Part shown: piece after piece, positions 47,895 through 57,519 of the stretch
Position numbering within the stretch: position 1 is the stretch's first letter
Layout of the letters: the number at the start of each line of letters is the position of its first letter
Source of the DNA: Janthinobacterium aquaticum
GTDB lineage: Bacteria; Pseudomonadota; Gammaproteobacteria; Burkholderiales; Burkholderiaceae_D
DNA: 64,000 nt
Direction: 5' to 3'
NCBI RefSeq assembly: GCF_009208565.1
Contig: NZ_WFLK01000003.1
Location: 248,001-312,000, forward strand
Notes under the pieces: generated by a model
What the model saw: the letters and a program-made list of their open reading frames with translations, nothing else
What the model was told of the DNA's origin: nothing
Database searches by the model: none
Position numbers and translations under genes: made by a program

Positions 47895-48848
47895 TCAGGT
47901 AAGCTTGCCGTCACTTGACGGATACTCGTTCCAGTGCAGTTTTTCACGCAGCGTGTGGTAATAGCTCCAGCGCTGCGGGTGCAAAAAGGTGATCGCATGG
48001 GGCGAACGGCGGATCAGGATGCGGTCCTGCTGGGCCAGGCTGGCAAAGGTCTGCATGTCGAAATTGACGCTGATATCGCGCCCGCGCACGATCTCGACCA
48101 CGATCTGGCTCGAGTCGGGCAGCACGATGGGCCGGTTCGACAGTGCATGTGGCGCAATTGGCACCAGCACGATGCCGCCCAGGGTCGGGTGCAGCAAGGG
48201 GCCGCCGGCCGACAGCGCATACGCGGTCGAACCGGTGGGCGTGGCAATGATCAGGCCGTCCGAGCGCTGGTTGTACATGAAATGGCCGTCCACATCGACG
48301 CGCAGCTCGGCCATGCCGGCGCCGGCGCCACGCGAGACCACCACGTCATTGACGGCCAAGCCCACATGGATGGACTTGCCATCGCGCAGCACGCTGCCTT
48401 CAAGCAAGGTACGGCGTTCGGCCTTGAAGCGACCGCTGAGAATTTCCGCCAGCACCGGCAGCATGCGTTCGAGCGGAATATCGGTCATGAACCCCAGACG
48501 GCCCTGGTTGATACCGATCAAGGGCACATCGTAAGGCGCCATCTGGCGCGCAATGCCCAGCATGGTGCCGTCGCCGCCCATTACGATGGCGCAGTCGGCA
48601 GCTTCGCCGATCTCGGCCGGCGTCATGGCCGGCACCCCAGGAAAGGTCAGGTGGGCCGCCGTTTCCGTTTCAAATACCACGGTGTGGCCCAAGTGATGCA
48701 GGAAGTCAATCAGGGTCTGGACAGGTTCGGCAATGCCATCGGTATTCTGGCGCACGGCCAGGGCAATGGTCTTGGCGCCTAGGTTGAACGGCTGGCCGGC
48801 AATGGATGAACTGGCAGCATAGTGATGGTCGTTATTCTCGACGGACAT
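47895..48848 (-). CDS. nadK: NAD kinase
   Basis: A 317-residue ATP- (or polyphosphate-) dependent kinase that makes NADP from NAD. It has the GGDGT motif ([13 protein letters not shown]) and [26 protein letters not shown]. The start at 48848 ([15 protein letters not shown]) follows GAGA and excludes an unconserved 88-codon extension. It is the first gene of nadK-recN, with a LexA box ~85 bp upstream. Confidence 0.94.
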   Translation of the reverse strand: MSVENNDHHYAASSSIAGQPFNLGAKTIALAVRQNTDGIAEPVQTLIDFLHHLGHTVVFETETAAHLTFPGVPAMTPAEIGEAADCAIVMGGDGTMLGIARQMAPYDVPLIGINQGRLGFMTDIPLERMLPVLAEILSGRFKAERRTLLEGSVLRDGKSIHVGLAVNDVVVSRGAGAGMAELRVDVDGHFMYNQRSDGLIIATPTGSTAYALSAGGPLLHPTLGGIVLVPIAPHALSNRPIVLPDSSQIVVEIVRGRDISVNFDMQTFASLAQQDRILIRRSPHAITFLHPQRWSYYHTLREKLHWNEYPSSDGKLT

Positions 48849-49145
48849 AAAAATCTCGGCAAATGAATTCGGTGGCAAATCACCCCTGGACTGACGCCAT
48901 GCGCCTGCCTGCCCTACGCTGCAGCCATAAATACTGTATATATTCACAGTATAGTGCGACAGCTGCGGACCTGCAAGGGTGTTCATGAAAACTTGCATGC
49001 CAGTGTAATCGTGCAAGCCGGACAGGAATAGCAGAAAAATGTGCGCCATGCGTGCGCCAGCGCCCACTGCTTTCCGAAATCCGCTTGCCCGCCACGCCAG
49101 CGAGCGTAACACTCAACGCTGTCAACCACCATTTCAGGAGGTCAC
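48849..49145. other. nadK upstream region with LexA box
   Basis: No gene is seen. It contains the LexA box at 48932-48951 and, near its right end, the GGAGGT ribosome site of the next gene. Most of it is otherwise unremarkable high-G+C sequence. Confidence 0.5.
48932..48951 (-). promoter_or_regulatory. LexA box upstream of nadK-recN
   Basis: The 20 bp TACTGTATATATTCACAGTA have the CTGT-N8-ACAG core and symmetrical TACTGT ends. The core spacing matches the recA site at 7429-7448. The box lies 84 bp before the nadK ATG and would make nadK and recN an SOS operon. Confidence 0.85.
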
Positions 49146-49460
49146 ATGAACCAGCCCAATCCCAACCAGAGCGACGGCAAGACCAGCACCCAACCGAGTG
49201 AGCAAAGCACCGAGCGGCGCATCAATACCGATGAAAAAGTGAAAAACGACGGTGTCGATCGCCTGCCCCATGAACGCGACGAGTCGCCCGACGCCCAGCA
49301 CACCAAGCCGCGTGACATCATGAAACAGGCCGCCAGCGATATCGAGCAGGGCCTGGTCGATACCGACCTGCGCAATACGCCCGGGGTGGAAAAGGTCAAG
49401 CCTGCCGCGCCCGGCCAGGCGCGTCCCGATCCGGACCTGGAACCCAAAAAAGCCCGCTGA
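49146..49460 (+). CDS. Small hydrophilic hypothetical protein
   Basis: A 104-residue protein without Cys or Trp, rich in Pro, Asp, Lys, Gln and Thr, and probably disordered. A strong AGGAGGT site precedes the ATG. No domain is recognised. The pattern (PRDIMKQAASDIEQGLVDTDLRNTPGVEKVK) suggests a short amphipathic helix at about 56-72. It is followed 18 bp later by the sorbosone dehydrogenase-like gene, so the two may be co-transcribed. Function unknown. Confidence 0.65.
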   Translation: MNQPNPNQSDGKTSTQPSEQSTERRINTDEKVKNDGVDRLPHERDESPDAQHTKPRDIMKQAASDIEQGLVDTDLRNTPGVEKVKPAAPGQARPDPDLEPKKAR

Positions 49461-49478
49461 CCTCTACCGGAGTCTTCC

Positions 49479-50801
49479 ATGCTACAGCTCTTCCCACGCG
49501 CGCGAATGTCCGTGCTGGCCATCGCTGCGTTTGCAGTCGTGGCCGGCGGCGTTCAGGCGCAAACCATGCCGACCGGCTTTGGTCCGAAACCGGTACTGCC
49601 GGAGCCGAACAAGAAACTGATCCCGACCGTCCAGGTGGCGCCGGTGGCGCGCTGGACGGACGACGCACGCCCGGTGGCGGCGGCCGGCTTCGCCGTGCAG
49701 CCCTATGCGCGCGACCTTGACCATCCGCGCTGGATTTATGTGTTGCCTAATGGCGATGTACTGGTGGCCGAAACCAATGCGCCGCCCAAGCCCGAAGATG
49801 AAAAAGGCATCAAGGGCAAGATCATGAAAATGCAGATGAAAAAGGCCGGCGCCGTCACCCCGAGCGCCAACCGCATCACGCTGCTGCGCGGTCTGGACGC
49901 CACCGGCGCGCCGCAATCGCGCACCGTATTTCTGCAAGGCCTGAATTCGCCGTTTGGCATGGCGCTGGTCGGCAAGCACCTGTATATCGCCAATTCGGAC
50001 GCGCTGGTACGTTTCCCGTATGAAGAAGGCCAGACCAATATCACCGCCCAAGGCACCAAGGTGATGGACCTGCCGGGCGGCCCGCTCAACCACCACTGGA
50101 CCAAGAATGTGATTGCCAGCCCGGACGGCAAGTTTCTGTACGTGACGGTCGGCTCGAACAGCAACGTGGCTGAAAACGGCATGGCAGCCGAGGAAGGCCG
50201 CGCCGCCATCTGGCAATTCGACATTGCCAGCGGCAAGTCGCGCATCTTTGCCAGTGGCCTGCGCAACCCGAACGGCCTGGCCTGGCAGCCAACCAGCAAG
50301 GCGCTGTGGACGGCCGTCAACGAGCGCGATGAACTGGGTAACGACCTGGTGCCCGACTACATGACTTCGGTCAAGGATGGCGGCTTCTATGGCTGGCCTT
50401 ACAGCTACTTTGGCCAGCACGTCGATGCGCGCGTCAAGCCGCCGCGCCCGGACTTGGTGGCCAAGGCGATCGCACCCGACTATGCACTGGGTGCACACAC
50501 GGCTTCGCTGGGACTGGCGTTCTATGAAGGCAAGCTGTTCCCCGAGCGCTATCAGGGCGGCGCCTTTATCGGCCAGCACGGCTCGTGGAACCGCAAGCCC
50601 TTCAGCGGCTACAAGGTGATTTTCGTGCCGTTTGCCGATGGCATGCCGTCCGGCCCGCCACAGGATTTCCTCAGCGGCTTTCTCGATGGCAAAGGCAATG
50701 CCCAAGGGCGTCCGGTCGGCGTGGCGGTCGACAAGACCGGTGCGCTGCTGGTGGCCGATGACGTGGGCAACCTGATCTGGCGCGTGGCACCAAAACCGTA
50801 A
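49479..50801 (+). CDS. Periplasmic sorbosone dehydrogenase-like PQQ-type beta-propeller protein
   Basis: A 440-residue protein with a signal peptide (about 1-28, ending GGVQAQ). The six-bladed propeller has [59 protein letters not shown] and [19 protein letters not shown]. Relatives are annotated as L-sorbosone or PQQ-dependent sugar dehydrogenases. Substrate and cofactor are inferred; no PQQ genes are nearby. No heme-binding CxxCH is present, so electron transfer needs a partner. Confidence 0.8.
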   Translation: MLQLFPRARMSVLAIAAFAVVAGGVQAQTMPTGFGPKPVLPEPNKKLIPTVQVAPVARWTDDARPVAAAGFAVQPYARDLDHPRWIYVLPNGDVLVAETNAPPKPEDEKGIKGKIMKMQMKKAGAVTPSANRITLLRGLDATGAPQSRTVFLQGLNSPFGMALVGKHLYIANSDALVRFPYEEGQTNITAQGTKVMDLPGGPLNHHWTKNVIASPDGKFLYVTVGSNSNVAENGMAAEEGRAAIWQFDIASGKSRIFASGLRNPNGLAWQPTSKALWTAVNERDELGNDLVPDYMTSVKDGGFYGWPYSYFGQHVDARVKPPRPDLVAKAIAPDYALGAHTASLGLAFYEGKLFPERYQGGAFIGQHGSWNRKPFSGYKVIFVPFADGMPSGPPQDFLSGFLDGKGNAQGRPVGVAVDKTGALLVADDVGNLIWRVAPKP

Positions 50802-50911
50802 GTACGGCACGCTGCGCCACACGCCCCCACGCCGCACAGTGTGACGCAGCGAACGGAAACAAGCGGGCTGGGCAGGCAACATGACAGTCCGAATCACGCG
50901 AGGAGCATACG

Positions 50912-51334
50912 ATGAAAAAATCAGGATCTGCCGTCTGGAGTGGCGGCCTCAAGGATGGAAAAGGTTTTATCTCGACCGAAAGCACGGTACTGGACAATGT
51001 GCCCTATGGCTTCAATACCCGCTTTGAAGACGGCCCGGGCAGCAACCCGGAAGAGTTGATCGGCGCGGCCCATGCGGCCTGTTTCACGATGGCGTTGTCC
51101 GGCCAGCTCGGTGAAGCGGGCCTGCGCGCCACGGCCCTGAAAACCACGGCCGAAGTGAGCCTGGACAAGATCGACGGCAACTACGCCATCACTTCCGTGC
51201 ACCTGACGCTGATTGCCACCATCCCCGGTGCGACCAATGAAGCGTTCCAGGAAGCGGCGCTGCGGGCCAAGCTCGGCTGCCCGGTCTCGAAACTGCTGGT
51301 GGCCAACATCACGCTTGAAGCGCATCTGGAATAA
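50912..51334 (+). CDS. osmC: OsmC-type peroxiredoxin
   Basis: A 140-residue thiol peroxidase that reduces organic hydroperoxides. The reactive Cys57 (HAACFTMAL) and resolving Cys123 (KLGCPVSKLL) are at family positions. The start GAVWSG-like AVWSGGLKDGKG and VPYGFNTRFEDGPGSNPEELIGAAHAAC are typical of OsmC rather than Ohr. A good AGGAG precedes the ATG. A hairpin follows the stop codon. Confidence 0.92.
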   Translation: MKKSGSAVWSGGLKDGKGFISTESTVLDNVPYGFNTRFEDGPGSNPEELIGAAHAACFTMALSGQLGEAGLRATALKTTAEVSLDKIDGNYAITSVHLTLIATIPGATNEAFQEAALRAKLGCPVSKLLVANITLEAHLE

Positions 51335-51342
51335 GCAACCAC

Positions 51343-51366
51343 GCAAGGGGCCGTAGCGCCCCTTGC
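51343..51366 (+). terminator. Hairpin after osmC
   Basis: The perfect stem GCAAGGGGC/GCCCCTTGC has a 6-base loop and lies 9 bp after the osmC stop. It has no T-run, so termination efficiency is uncertain. Confidence 0.5.
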
Positions 51367-51427
51367 TGCACGATCGACGCAAAACGCCTAGAATCTTGCC
51401 ATCGTTCACCTCACCACAGGATTTAGC

Positions 51428-51835
51428 ATGCGAATTTTGCACACCATGTTGCGCGTCGGCGACCTGCAGCGCTCCATCGATTTCTACACCAAAGTGCTGG
51501 GCATGAAGTTGCTGCGCACCAGCGACAACCCGGAATACCAGTACACGCTGGCTTTTGTCGGCTACGGTTCCAATCCCGACCACGCCGAGCTGGAACTGAC
51601 CTACAACTACGGCACCACCAGCTATGACCTGGGCAATGCCTACGGCCATATCGCCATCTCGACCGACGACATCGTGGCTGCCTGTGACGCGGCGCGCGCC
51701 AACGGCGGCAACGTCACGCGCGAACCGGGTCCGGTCAAGGGCGGCACCACCGTGATTGCCTTTATTACCGACCCGGACGGCTACAAGGTTGAACTGATCG
51801 AGCGCAAGTTCGACGGCGCCGGCAGCGGCCTGTAA
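51428..51835 (+). CDS. gloA: Lactoylglutathione lyase (glyoxalase I)
   Basis: A 135-residue metalloenzyme that turns the methylglyoxal-glutathione hemithioacetal into S-lactoylglutathione. Metal ligands are visible: His5 (MRILHTML), the Glu in AELELTYN, the His in YGHIAIS and the Glu in GYKVELIER. The VOC fold repeats are complete. It converges on a LysR gene with only 6 bp between stops. Confidence 0.94.
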   Translation: MRILHTMLRVGDLQRSIDFYTKVLGMKLLRTSDNPEYQYTLAFVGYGSNPDHAELELTYNYGTTSYDLGNAYGHIAISTDDIVAACDAARANGGNVTREPGPVKGGTTVIAFITDPDGYKVELIERKFDGAGSGL

Positions 51836-51841
51836 CCGTGA

Positions 51842-52753
51842 TCAGGTTTGCCTGACGGCACCGGCAATTGCCGTGCGCAGCCAGGCAATACCGGCATCGC
51901 CCTCGGTGCGCTGATGGCGCACCAGCTCGAAAGCAAACGGGGCGATGGCAAACGGCGGCGCCTGCAGCGCCAGCCCCGGCATGCCGGGCTGCAAGGCACG
52001 CTGCGCCACCGTCAGCACCAGGTCCGTCCCCATCAACAAAGCAGGCGCTACCGTCCAGTGCGGCAGGCGTACGGCAATGCGGCGCGCCTTGCCCAGGGCC
52101 GCCAGCGCCGCATCGACTTCGGCTGCCATGCCGCCATCGTTAGACGCCACCAGCATGTGCGGGCGCGCCAGATAGGCGTCCAGCGTCAGCTGTGCGCCGG
52201 GCGCCAGCATGGCCGCATCAAATACACACATGAACTGTTCTTCAAACAGCGTCTCGCTGAGCAACTGCGCGGGACGCTGCGCAAACACGCCCAGCGCCAA
52301 GTCCAGTTCGCCATCCTGCAGGCCCGACAGCATGGCCGAGCGGCTGGCGTAGCTGACGGCCAGATCGATACCGGGCGCTTCCCGGCGCAAGCGCTGCAGC
52401 AGCTCGGGCAAGACCAGCGCCGCGCCATAGTCGGACATGGCCACGCGAAACGTGCGCTGACTGCTGCCGGCATCGAATACGGCGCCGCCGAGCACCGAGC
52501 GCACGCTTTGCAGGGCTTCGGCCAGCGGCTGCGCCAGCGCCAGCGCGCGCGCCGTCGGCTGGAAGCCTCCCTTGCCACGCAGCAGCAACGGGTCTTGCAG
52601 CAGATGACGCAAGCGGGCCAGTGCATGGCTGACCGCCGGCTGGCTCATGTGCAAGCGCCCGGCAGCGCGCGACAGATGGCGTTCGCGCAGCAAGGCATCG
52701 AGGATCACCAGCAGATTCAGGTCGACTGCGCGCAGACTATTCGTTTGGTGCAT
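51842..52753 (-). CDS. LysR-family transcriptional regulator
   Basis: A 303-residue regulator with an N-terminal HTH (LVILDALLRERHLSRAAGRLHMSQPAVSHALARLRHLLQDPLLLRGKGG) of the NodD/LinR-like group, and a periplasmic-binding-like effector domain. The start at 52753 (MHQTNSLRAVDLNLL) fits the family better than the TTG at 52789. It is divergent from the small DMT transporter with 81 bp between, and probably regulates it. Confidence 0.85.
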   Translation of the reverse strand: MHQTNSLRAVDLNLLVILDALLRERHLSRAAGRLHMSQPAVSHALARLRHLLQDPLLLRGKGGFQPTARALALAQPLAEALQSVRSVLGGAVFDAGSSQRTFRVAMSDYGAALVLPELLQRLRREAPGIDLAVSYASRSAMLSGLQDGELDLALGVFAQRPAQLLSETLFEEQFMCVFDAAMLAPGAQLTLDAYLARPHMLVASNDGGMAAEVDAALAALGKARRIAVRLPHWTVAPALLMGTDLVLTVAQRALQPGMPGLALQAPPFAIAPFAFELVRHQRTEGDAGIAWLRTAIAGAVRQT

Positions 52754-52834
52754 AGGTAAATGACAAAGTACGAATTGGTTATTATGCAAGCAGCATAATA
52801 CGATGTCTTCATCAACTCAACAGATGGAGGCAAT

Positions 52835-53296
52835 ATGCAAGGATGGATGTTTGTACCGCTGGCCATGCTGGCCGGCAGCGTGGTGCCGTTGCAGGCCGGC
52901 GCCAACGCCGCACTGGGTCGCAATCTGGGCCACCCGCTGTGGGCCACCATGGCGTCGCTGGGCGTGAGCGCGGTGCTCGCGTCGCTGCTGATGCTGCTGA
53001 TGCGCGTACCGGCGCCCGAAGTGGCACTGGCGCTGCGTGCGCCGGGCTGGACCTGGCTGGGCGGCGCCGCCGGCGTGTTTTACATCACCGCAGCGCTGCT
53101 GCTGGCGCCGCGCATGGGCTCCGGTCCGTTCATGGCGGCCGTGATCGGCGGCCAGATGCTGGCGGCGCTGGCGATCGACCGTTACGGCTGGCTGGGCTTT
53201 GCCAGCAAACATATCAGCCCGCTGCACTGGCTGGGCGCAGCGCTGGTGGTCGCTGGCGTGCTGGTCACGCAATGGGCGGCCAGCCGCGCCGCCTAA
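52835..53296 (+). CDS. DMT-family transporter (DUF606/YdcZ type)
   Basis: A 153-residue membrane protein with five hydrophobic helices, starting FVPLAMLAGSVVPLQAGANAALGRNLGHPLWATMASLGVSAVL and ending WLGAALVVAGVLVTQWAA. It is a half-size drug/metabolite transporter that would need to form a dimer. The substrate is unknown. It has a TGGAGG site and is followed by a strong terminator. Confidence 0.85.
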   Translation: MQGWMFVPLAMLAGSVVPLQAGANAALGRNLGHPLWATMASLGVSAVLASLLMLLMRVPAPEVALALRAPGWTWLGGAAGVFYITAALLLAPRMGSGPFMAAVIGGQMLAALAIDRYGWLGFASKHISPLHWLGAALVVAGVLVTQWAASRAA

Positions 53297-53298
53297 AA

Positions 53299-53330
53299 AA
53301 AACCCGGCACTGTCACCAGTGCCGGGTTTT
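53299..53330. terminator. Bidirectional terminator between DMT gene and tolC
   Basis: AAAACCCGGCACTG-TCAC-CAGTGCCGGGTTTT is a perfect 14-bp stem with a 4-base loop. It has T-runs in both directions and sits between convergent genes. Confidence 0.9.
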
Positions 53331-53352
53331 CTGATCAATCACCGATTAGCGC

Positions 53353-54690
53353 TTAACGATCAAGCAGCGCATTGACCGGCACCAGATCGGTTTCCTTCAG
53401 GGTGCCGGCCGCCGCCTTCAGGCGCAGGCCGTTCATGATGGTGTCGTAGCGCGCTTTCGACAGATCTTTTTGCGTGCTGAACAGCTGTTTCTGCGCATTG
53501 AGTACATCGATATTGATGCGCACGCCTACCTGGTAGCCCAGCTGGTTCGATTCCAGCGCCGACTTGCTCGACACTTCCGCCGCTTCCAGCGCTTTGACTT
53601 GCGCCAGCCCGCTGTTGACGCCCAGGAAAGCCTGGCGCGCGCCTTGCGAGGCGTTGCGGCGTGCCGACTCCAGATCGTTGCGGGCCTTGTTTTCCAGCGC
53701 GATCGACTCGCGTACCTTGCTGGTGACGGCAAAGCCGCTGAAGATCGGCACGCTCCACTGCACGCCGATGGCGTTGTTGTTATTGCCGTTGCCAGTGCCG
53801 CCGCCCGAGCTGTAGGTGCGGCCGGTATTGGCGATCAGGTCGAGCGTCGGGTAATGGCCGGCGCGGTTGCGGCCGATATCGCGCTTGGCCGACTCGACAT
53901 TGAACTGCGCCGTCACCACGCTGAAGTTCTGTTCTTCGGCCGAGCTGACCCACGGCTCGATGGCAGCCGGCTCCGGTGCGCTGATGGTCACGCCGGTGCG
54001 CATCGGCGACAGCGTCGTCGGCGCTTCGCCGATAATGGTTTGCAGTGCGCTGCGCTTGTTGGCCAGGTCGTTAATCGCGGCAAACTCCTGCGCCACGACC
54101 AGATCATAGGCGGCCTGGGCTTCATGGGTGTCGGTAATGGTCTGCGTGCCGACCTCGAAGTTGCGCTTGGCCGACGCCAGCTGCTCGGTGGTGGCGGCTT
54201 TTTGCGAACGGGTGGCGCCCAGGTTGTCTTCGGCGCTCAGCACGTCGAAATAGGCCTGCGCCACGCGCGTGATCAGGTCTTGCTGCACCTGCGCAAACTG
54301 CGCTTCGGCAATTGCCTGCGCCAGCTTGCTTTGCTGATAGGTTTCCCAGCGATCCCAGCGGAACAGCGGCTGCGACAGCGTCAGGTTATAACTGTTGGTG
54401 CGCACATGCACCGACGGCGAGGTGATCTTGTTGCCGCCCTGGTTCTGGATAATCTGCTCGGTATTGCCAACGGTATTGCTGCCGGACGCCGCAATTTGCG
54501 GCAGCAAGCCAGCCATGCCCTGCGGAACCCGCTCCATCCCGGCTGCCAGCGCCGCACGCGCACTGGCGTATTGCGCATCATTGGCCAGCGCCTGCTGGTA
54601 CACCTGGATGAGATCGGCCGCCTGTGCCTGCGCGCATGTCATCGACAGGCAGGCGCTGGTCATCAGGGCGGCGATAAGGGTTTTGCGCAT
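53353..54690 (-). CDS. tolC: TolC-family outer membrane efflux protein
   Basis: A 445-residue outer-membrane channel. Residues 1-24 form a signal peptide (SMTCAQAQA|ADL). Two OEP repeats give the barrel-and-coiled-coil structure, with PSVHVRTNSYNLTLSQPLFRWDRWETYQQSK in the first half and IGVQWSVPIFSGFAVTSKVRES in the second. It serves type I secretion and RND or MFS efflux pumps. The ATG follows CGGAGAAA. It follows the rhodanese and pcm genes in a conserved betaproteobacterial order. Confidence 0.92.
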   Translation of the reverse strand: MRKTLIAALMTSACLSMTCAQAQAADLIQVYQQALANDAQYASARAALAAGMERVPQGMAGLLPQIAASGSNTVGNTEQIIQNQGGNKITSPSVHVRTNSYNLTLSQPLFRWDRWETYQQSKLAQAIAEAQFAQVQQDLITRVAQAYFDVLSAEDNLGATRSQKAATTEQLASAKRNFEVGTQTITDTHEAQAAYDLVVAQEFAAINDLANKRSALQTIIGEAPTTLSPMRTGVTISAPEPAAIEPWVSSAEEQNFSVVTAQFNVESAKRDIGRNRAGHYPTLDLIANTGRTYSSGGGTGNGNNNNAIGVQWSVPIFSGFAVTSKVRESIALENKARNDLESARRNASQGARQAFLGVNSGLAQVKALEAAEVSSKSALESNQLGYQVGVRINIDVLNAQKQLFSTQKDLSKARYDTIMNGLRLKAAAGTLKETDLVPVNALLDR

Positions 54691-54811
54691 TGCATTTCTC
54701 CGTGGGAGTCATCTAATTATGGTTGGAATAAACATCTGCTGCCGCCTGCAGGATGCAAGCCTCCACAGGCAAGCACAAACTTTGCCTGGGAGTAATGCTA
54801 AAACATAAAAC

Positions 54812-55135
54812 CTAGTATTTGGGCATGCTGCCGTCAACCTGCAGCGCCCAGGCGTGGACCCCGCCTGTCAAATTGCTGACCTTGCCAAAACCATGGTGTT
54901 CCAGAAACGCCGCCACCTGCAGGCTGCGCGCTCCATGGTGGCAGATGCAGACGATCTCGGCGTCTTCGTCCAGATCGTCGATGCGCCCCGGGATGGATTG
55001 CATCGGCATCAGGGTGGCGCCCTCGATGCGGCAGGTGTCGAACTCCCACGGCTCGCGCACATCGAGCAGCAAGGGGCGCGGACGGCTTTCGTCAGCGAGC
55101 CAGGTGGCCAGCTGGGGTGCGCTCAGATGCTCCAT
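54812..55135 (-). CDS. Rhodanese-like domain protein
   Basis: A 107-residue single-domain sulfurtransferase. The active-site loop CHHGARS has Cys65, and the N-terminal LLLDVREPWEFDTCRI is the CH2A-type motif. Likely function is sulphane-sulphur transfer of the GlpE type. It lies between pcm and tolC; gaps are 12 and 121 bp. Confidence 0.88.
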   Translation of the reverse strand: MEHLSAPQLATWLADESRPRPLLLDVREPWEFDTCRIEGATLMPMQSIPGRIDDLDEDAEIVCICHHGARSLQVAAFLEHHGFGKVSNLTGGVHAWALQVDGSMPKY

Positions 55136-55147
55136 TGCCGTCCTGCC

Positions 55148-55798
55148 TTAGAACTGGAAGTGCGACGGCGCAACCGCTTGCAGCGGCGCCACATTGGTTT
55201 CAAACAGCTTGCGCGTATCGAAACCCTTGTCCGAGCTGCGCGTGATCAGGTGCGCCGACATGATCGGCGCTTCGCCGATAATGGCCAGGATGCGTCCGCC
55301 CACTTTCACTTGCGCCAGCAGCGCTTCCGGCGGCACCGAAAGTGCACCGGACACCACGATCACGTCGTATGGCGCACCCTTGCTCCAGCCTTGCGCGCCG
55401 TCGCCCAGTTCCACCGTGACATTGGTGACACCATTGGCGGCCAGGTTCTGCTCCGCCTGGGTTTTAATCTGTGGCACGATTTCCACGGTCGTCACGTGGC
55501 GCGCCTTGTGCGCCAGCAATGCCGCCATGTAGCCGCTACCGGTACCGATTTCCAGCACGTTCTCGTGTTTCTTTGGCGCAACGTCTTGCAGGATGCGCGC
55601 TTCCAGCTTGGGCGTAAACATTGCTTCGCCGGCGCCCAGCGGAATTTCGGTGTCCACGAAAGCCAGGTTTTTATAGGCAGCGGGAACAAAATCCTCGCGC
55701 TTGACCACATTTAACAACTCCAGCACGTCGATATCCAGTACGTCCCATGGACGGATCTGCTGTTCGATCATATTGAAGCGGGCTTGTTCGATATTCAT
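55148..55798 (-). CDS. pcm: Protein-L-isoaspartate O-methyltransferase
   Basis: A 216-residue SAM enzyme that repairs isoaspartyl residues in proteins. The SAM motif is VLEIGTGSGYMAALLA, followed by VEIVPQIKTQAEQNL and YDVIVVSGALSVPPEALLAQVKVGGRILAI. It opens NIEQARFNMIEQQIRPWDVLD, as in betaproteobacterial Pcm. It is first in pcm-rhodanese-tolC. The TetR gene lies 162 bp upstream. Confidence 0.92.
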   Translation of the reverse strand: MNIEQARFNMIEQQIRPWDVLDIDVLELLNVVKREDFVPAAYKNLAFVDTEIPLGAGEAMFTPKLEARILQDVAPKKHENVLEIGTGSGYMAALLAHKARHVTTVEIVPQIKTQAEQNLAANGVTNVTVELGDGAQGWSKGAPYDVIVVSGALSVPPEALLAQVKVGGRILAIIGEAPIMSAHLITRSSDKGFDTRKLFETNVAPLQAVAPSHFQF

Positions 55799-55960
55799 CT
55801 TTGGACTCGGTCAGTGAAGTAATAATCCGCCATTTTATCGTTGAACTGGTTTGATGCCCATGTTAACGATAAACGGAGGCGGTGGAGGGATTTTGCGACG
55901 ATCTGCAGATTTCGGGGGGTGAACCTTGGAAAAGCGGCAACTGGACGGTAAGCGCGCCGC

Positions 55961-56608
55961 TTACGGGCCCGGCGGATGCAGCAGCAAGCCACGCAAGCTC
56001 ATGTCGACCAGCGTATCGAGATAGGCCAGCGGGTCGAGATCCTTGACCTCGCACGGCAGCATGGAGTGCGTCCACAGCATCAGCATGTTCATCGGCGCGC
56101 ACAAAATGGCGCTGACCAGCACCGGGTCGACCTGGCGAAACTCGCCGCGCCGGATGCCGCGCTCGACCAGGCTGGCCATAAAGGCACTGCCGCGCGTAAC
56201 CACCTCGTCGTTGTAGAACTGCGCCAGTTCGGGAAAATTATTCGATTCGGCCATCATCAGCTTGGCCAGGCCGCCAACCTTGGTGGCGCCAACTTCCTGC
56301 CACCACTGCATCATCATGCTGCGCAACAGGTCGCTGGTGCTGTCTTCCGACGCCGCCAGGCTGATCTCGGCCTCGCCGATCGACTGCACGATGCTGTCGC
56401 GCACCACCGCCTTGAACAGCTCCTGCTTGTTTTCAAAATACAGGTACAGCGTGCCCTTGGACACGCCGGCGCGCTTGGCCACGTCTTCGAGGCGCGTGGC
56501 GGCAAAGCCACGTTCGACAAACAGATCGAGCGCGGCGGCCAGCAACTCCTGCGGACGAGCATCCTTGCGCCGCTCCCAGCGCGGCTTGGTATCAATCGGG
56601 GCTTGCAT
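55961..56608 (-). CDS. TetR/AcrR-family regulator
   Basis: A 215-residue repressor-like protein. The HTH is AALDLFVERGFAATRLEDVAKRAGVSKGTLYLYFENKQELFKAVV at about 28-72. The ligand domain is all-helical and ends in MSLRGLLLHPPGP. It is upstream of, and co-directional with, pcm-rhodanese-tolC. A role in controlling tolC-linked efflux is plausible but not shown. A GGAAGA site precedes the ATG. Confidence 0.88.
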   Translation of the reverse strand: MQAPIDTKPRWERRKDARPQELLAAALDLFVERGFAATRLEDVAKRAGVSKGTLYLYFENKQELFKAVVRDSIVQSIGEAEISLAASEDSTSDLLRSMMMQWWQEVGATKVGGLAKLMMAESNNFPELAQFYNDEVVTRGSAFMASLVERGIRRGEFRQVDPVLVSAILCAPMNMLMLWTHSMLPCEVKDLDPLAYLDTLVDMSLRGLLLHPPGP

Positions 56609-56749
56609 GAGTCTTCCAGATAACTTACTTTCAAGTCATTAATGGTAGTCGTGTATACAAGTGGGGTCAAGGCTGGTGTGGCCGAATGCCACATGCGCTG
56701 CATCGAAACTGCCCGAGATTGCCTGTGATCACACTCCCGGCAGCACCAG

Positions 56750-57385
56750 TCAGCCAGGTGGCCGGGCCGGGAGCAGCCGCGATGCGTAGGCAGCAAGCTT
56801 GGTCATTTCGCTGAGCGTCACGCCATCGCGCACATGGATCGACATGCCTTCCAACAAGGTGTTGAGCACGGCCGCCAGCGACTTGACATCGGTCCTGGCC
56901 GGTAGCTGACCGTCCTTGATGCCTTTTTTCAGGCGCTTGCTGAAGTGTGCGATCCCCTCCTGGCGCAGCGCCTTGACCGCATCGAACACTTCCACCGACT
57001 CTGCCGAGACATTGATGGCGGCCAGTACCACCAGGCAGCCGCAGGGCACCTGTGGCGACAGCAGGATCTCGCCCGACTCCTTGAAGAAGCGGTCGATTGC
57101 GCGATGCACATCAGGCTCCTCAGCCATGCGCGCCCAGGGCGCATCCCAGTAGGTGCGCTCATAGAAGTCGACCGCTTCCAGAAACAACTTGGCCTTGTTG
57201 CCGAATGCGGCGTACAAACTGGGCGGATTGATGCCCATGGTCGAACACAGTTCCGCCAGCGATGCCGGCTCGTAGCCCCTGCGCCAGAATACATCGAGCG
57301 CCCGCACCAGGGCTTCGGCGCGGTCAAAGCCACGCGGCCGGCCCTTGATTTTTACGCTGGACGGAAGATTTTCAGTGCTGGACAT
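56750..57385 (-). CDS. TetR-family regulator
   Basis: A 211-residue regulator. The HTH reads LVRALDVFWRRGYEPASLAELCSTMGINPPSLYAAFGNKAKLFLEAV. The C-terminal domain has PQVPCGCLVVLAAINVS with a Cys pair reminiscent of the NemR/AcuR-like group that responds to electrophiles; that likeness is tentative. The start at 57385 (MSSTENLPSSVKIKGRPRGFDRAEA) replaces an unlikely longer frame. It lies next to an SDR and an Old Yellow Enzyme gene, the expected targets. Confidence 0.86.
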   Translation of the reverse strand: MSSTENLPSSVKIKGRPRGFDRAEALVRALDVFWRRGYEPASLAELCSTMGINPPSLYAAFGNKAKLFLEAVDFYERTYWDAPWARMAEEPDVHRAIDRFFKESGEILLSPQVPCGCLVVLAAINVSAESVEVFDAVKALRQEGIAHFSKRLKKGIKDGQLPARTDVKSLAAVLNTLLEGMSIHVRDGVTLSEMTKLAAYASRLLPARPPG

Positions 57386-57470
57386 CGCGGTTACCACCTG
57401 TATTGAATCGGTTACATGAAACACTGCGTCATCGAGTATACCGGCCATTGACCGCCCGCGGCAATGCAAA

Positions 57471-57502
57471 CAGGCCGCCAGGGCATGCGCCCGGGCGGCC
57501 TG
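57471..57502 (-). terminator. Hairpin after the SDR gene
   Basis: CAGGCCGCC/GGCGGCCTG encloses GGGC/GCCC around ATGC. It lies 18 bp beyond the SDR stop on the minus strand. Only a TTTGCATT follows, so it is a moderate terminator. Confidence 0.6.
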
Positions 57503-57519
57503 CAATGCGCTGCGCGAGC

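Noticed and set aside
47934..48782. 282-codon plus-strand open frame opposite nadK
   Set aside because: It is antisense to a clear NAD kinase and rich in His/Gln/Arg without motifs.
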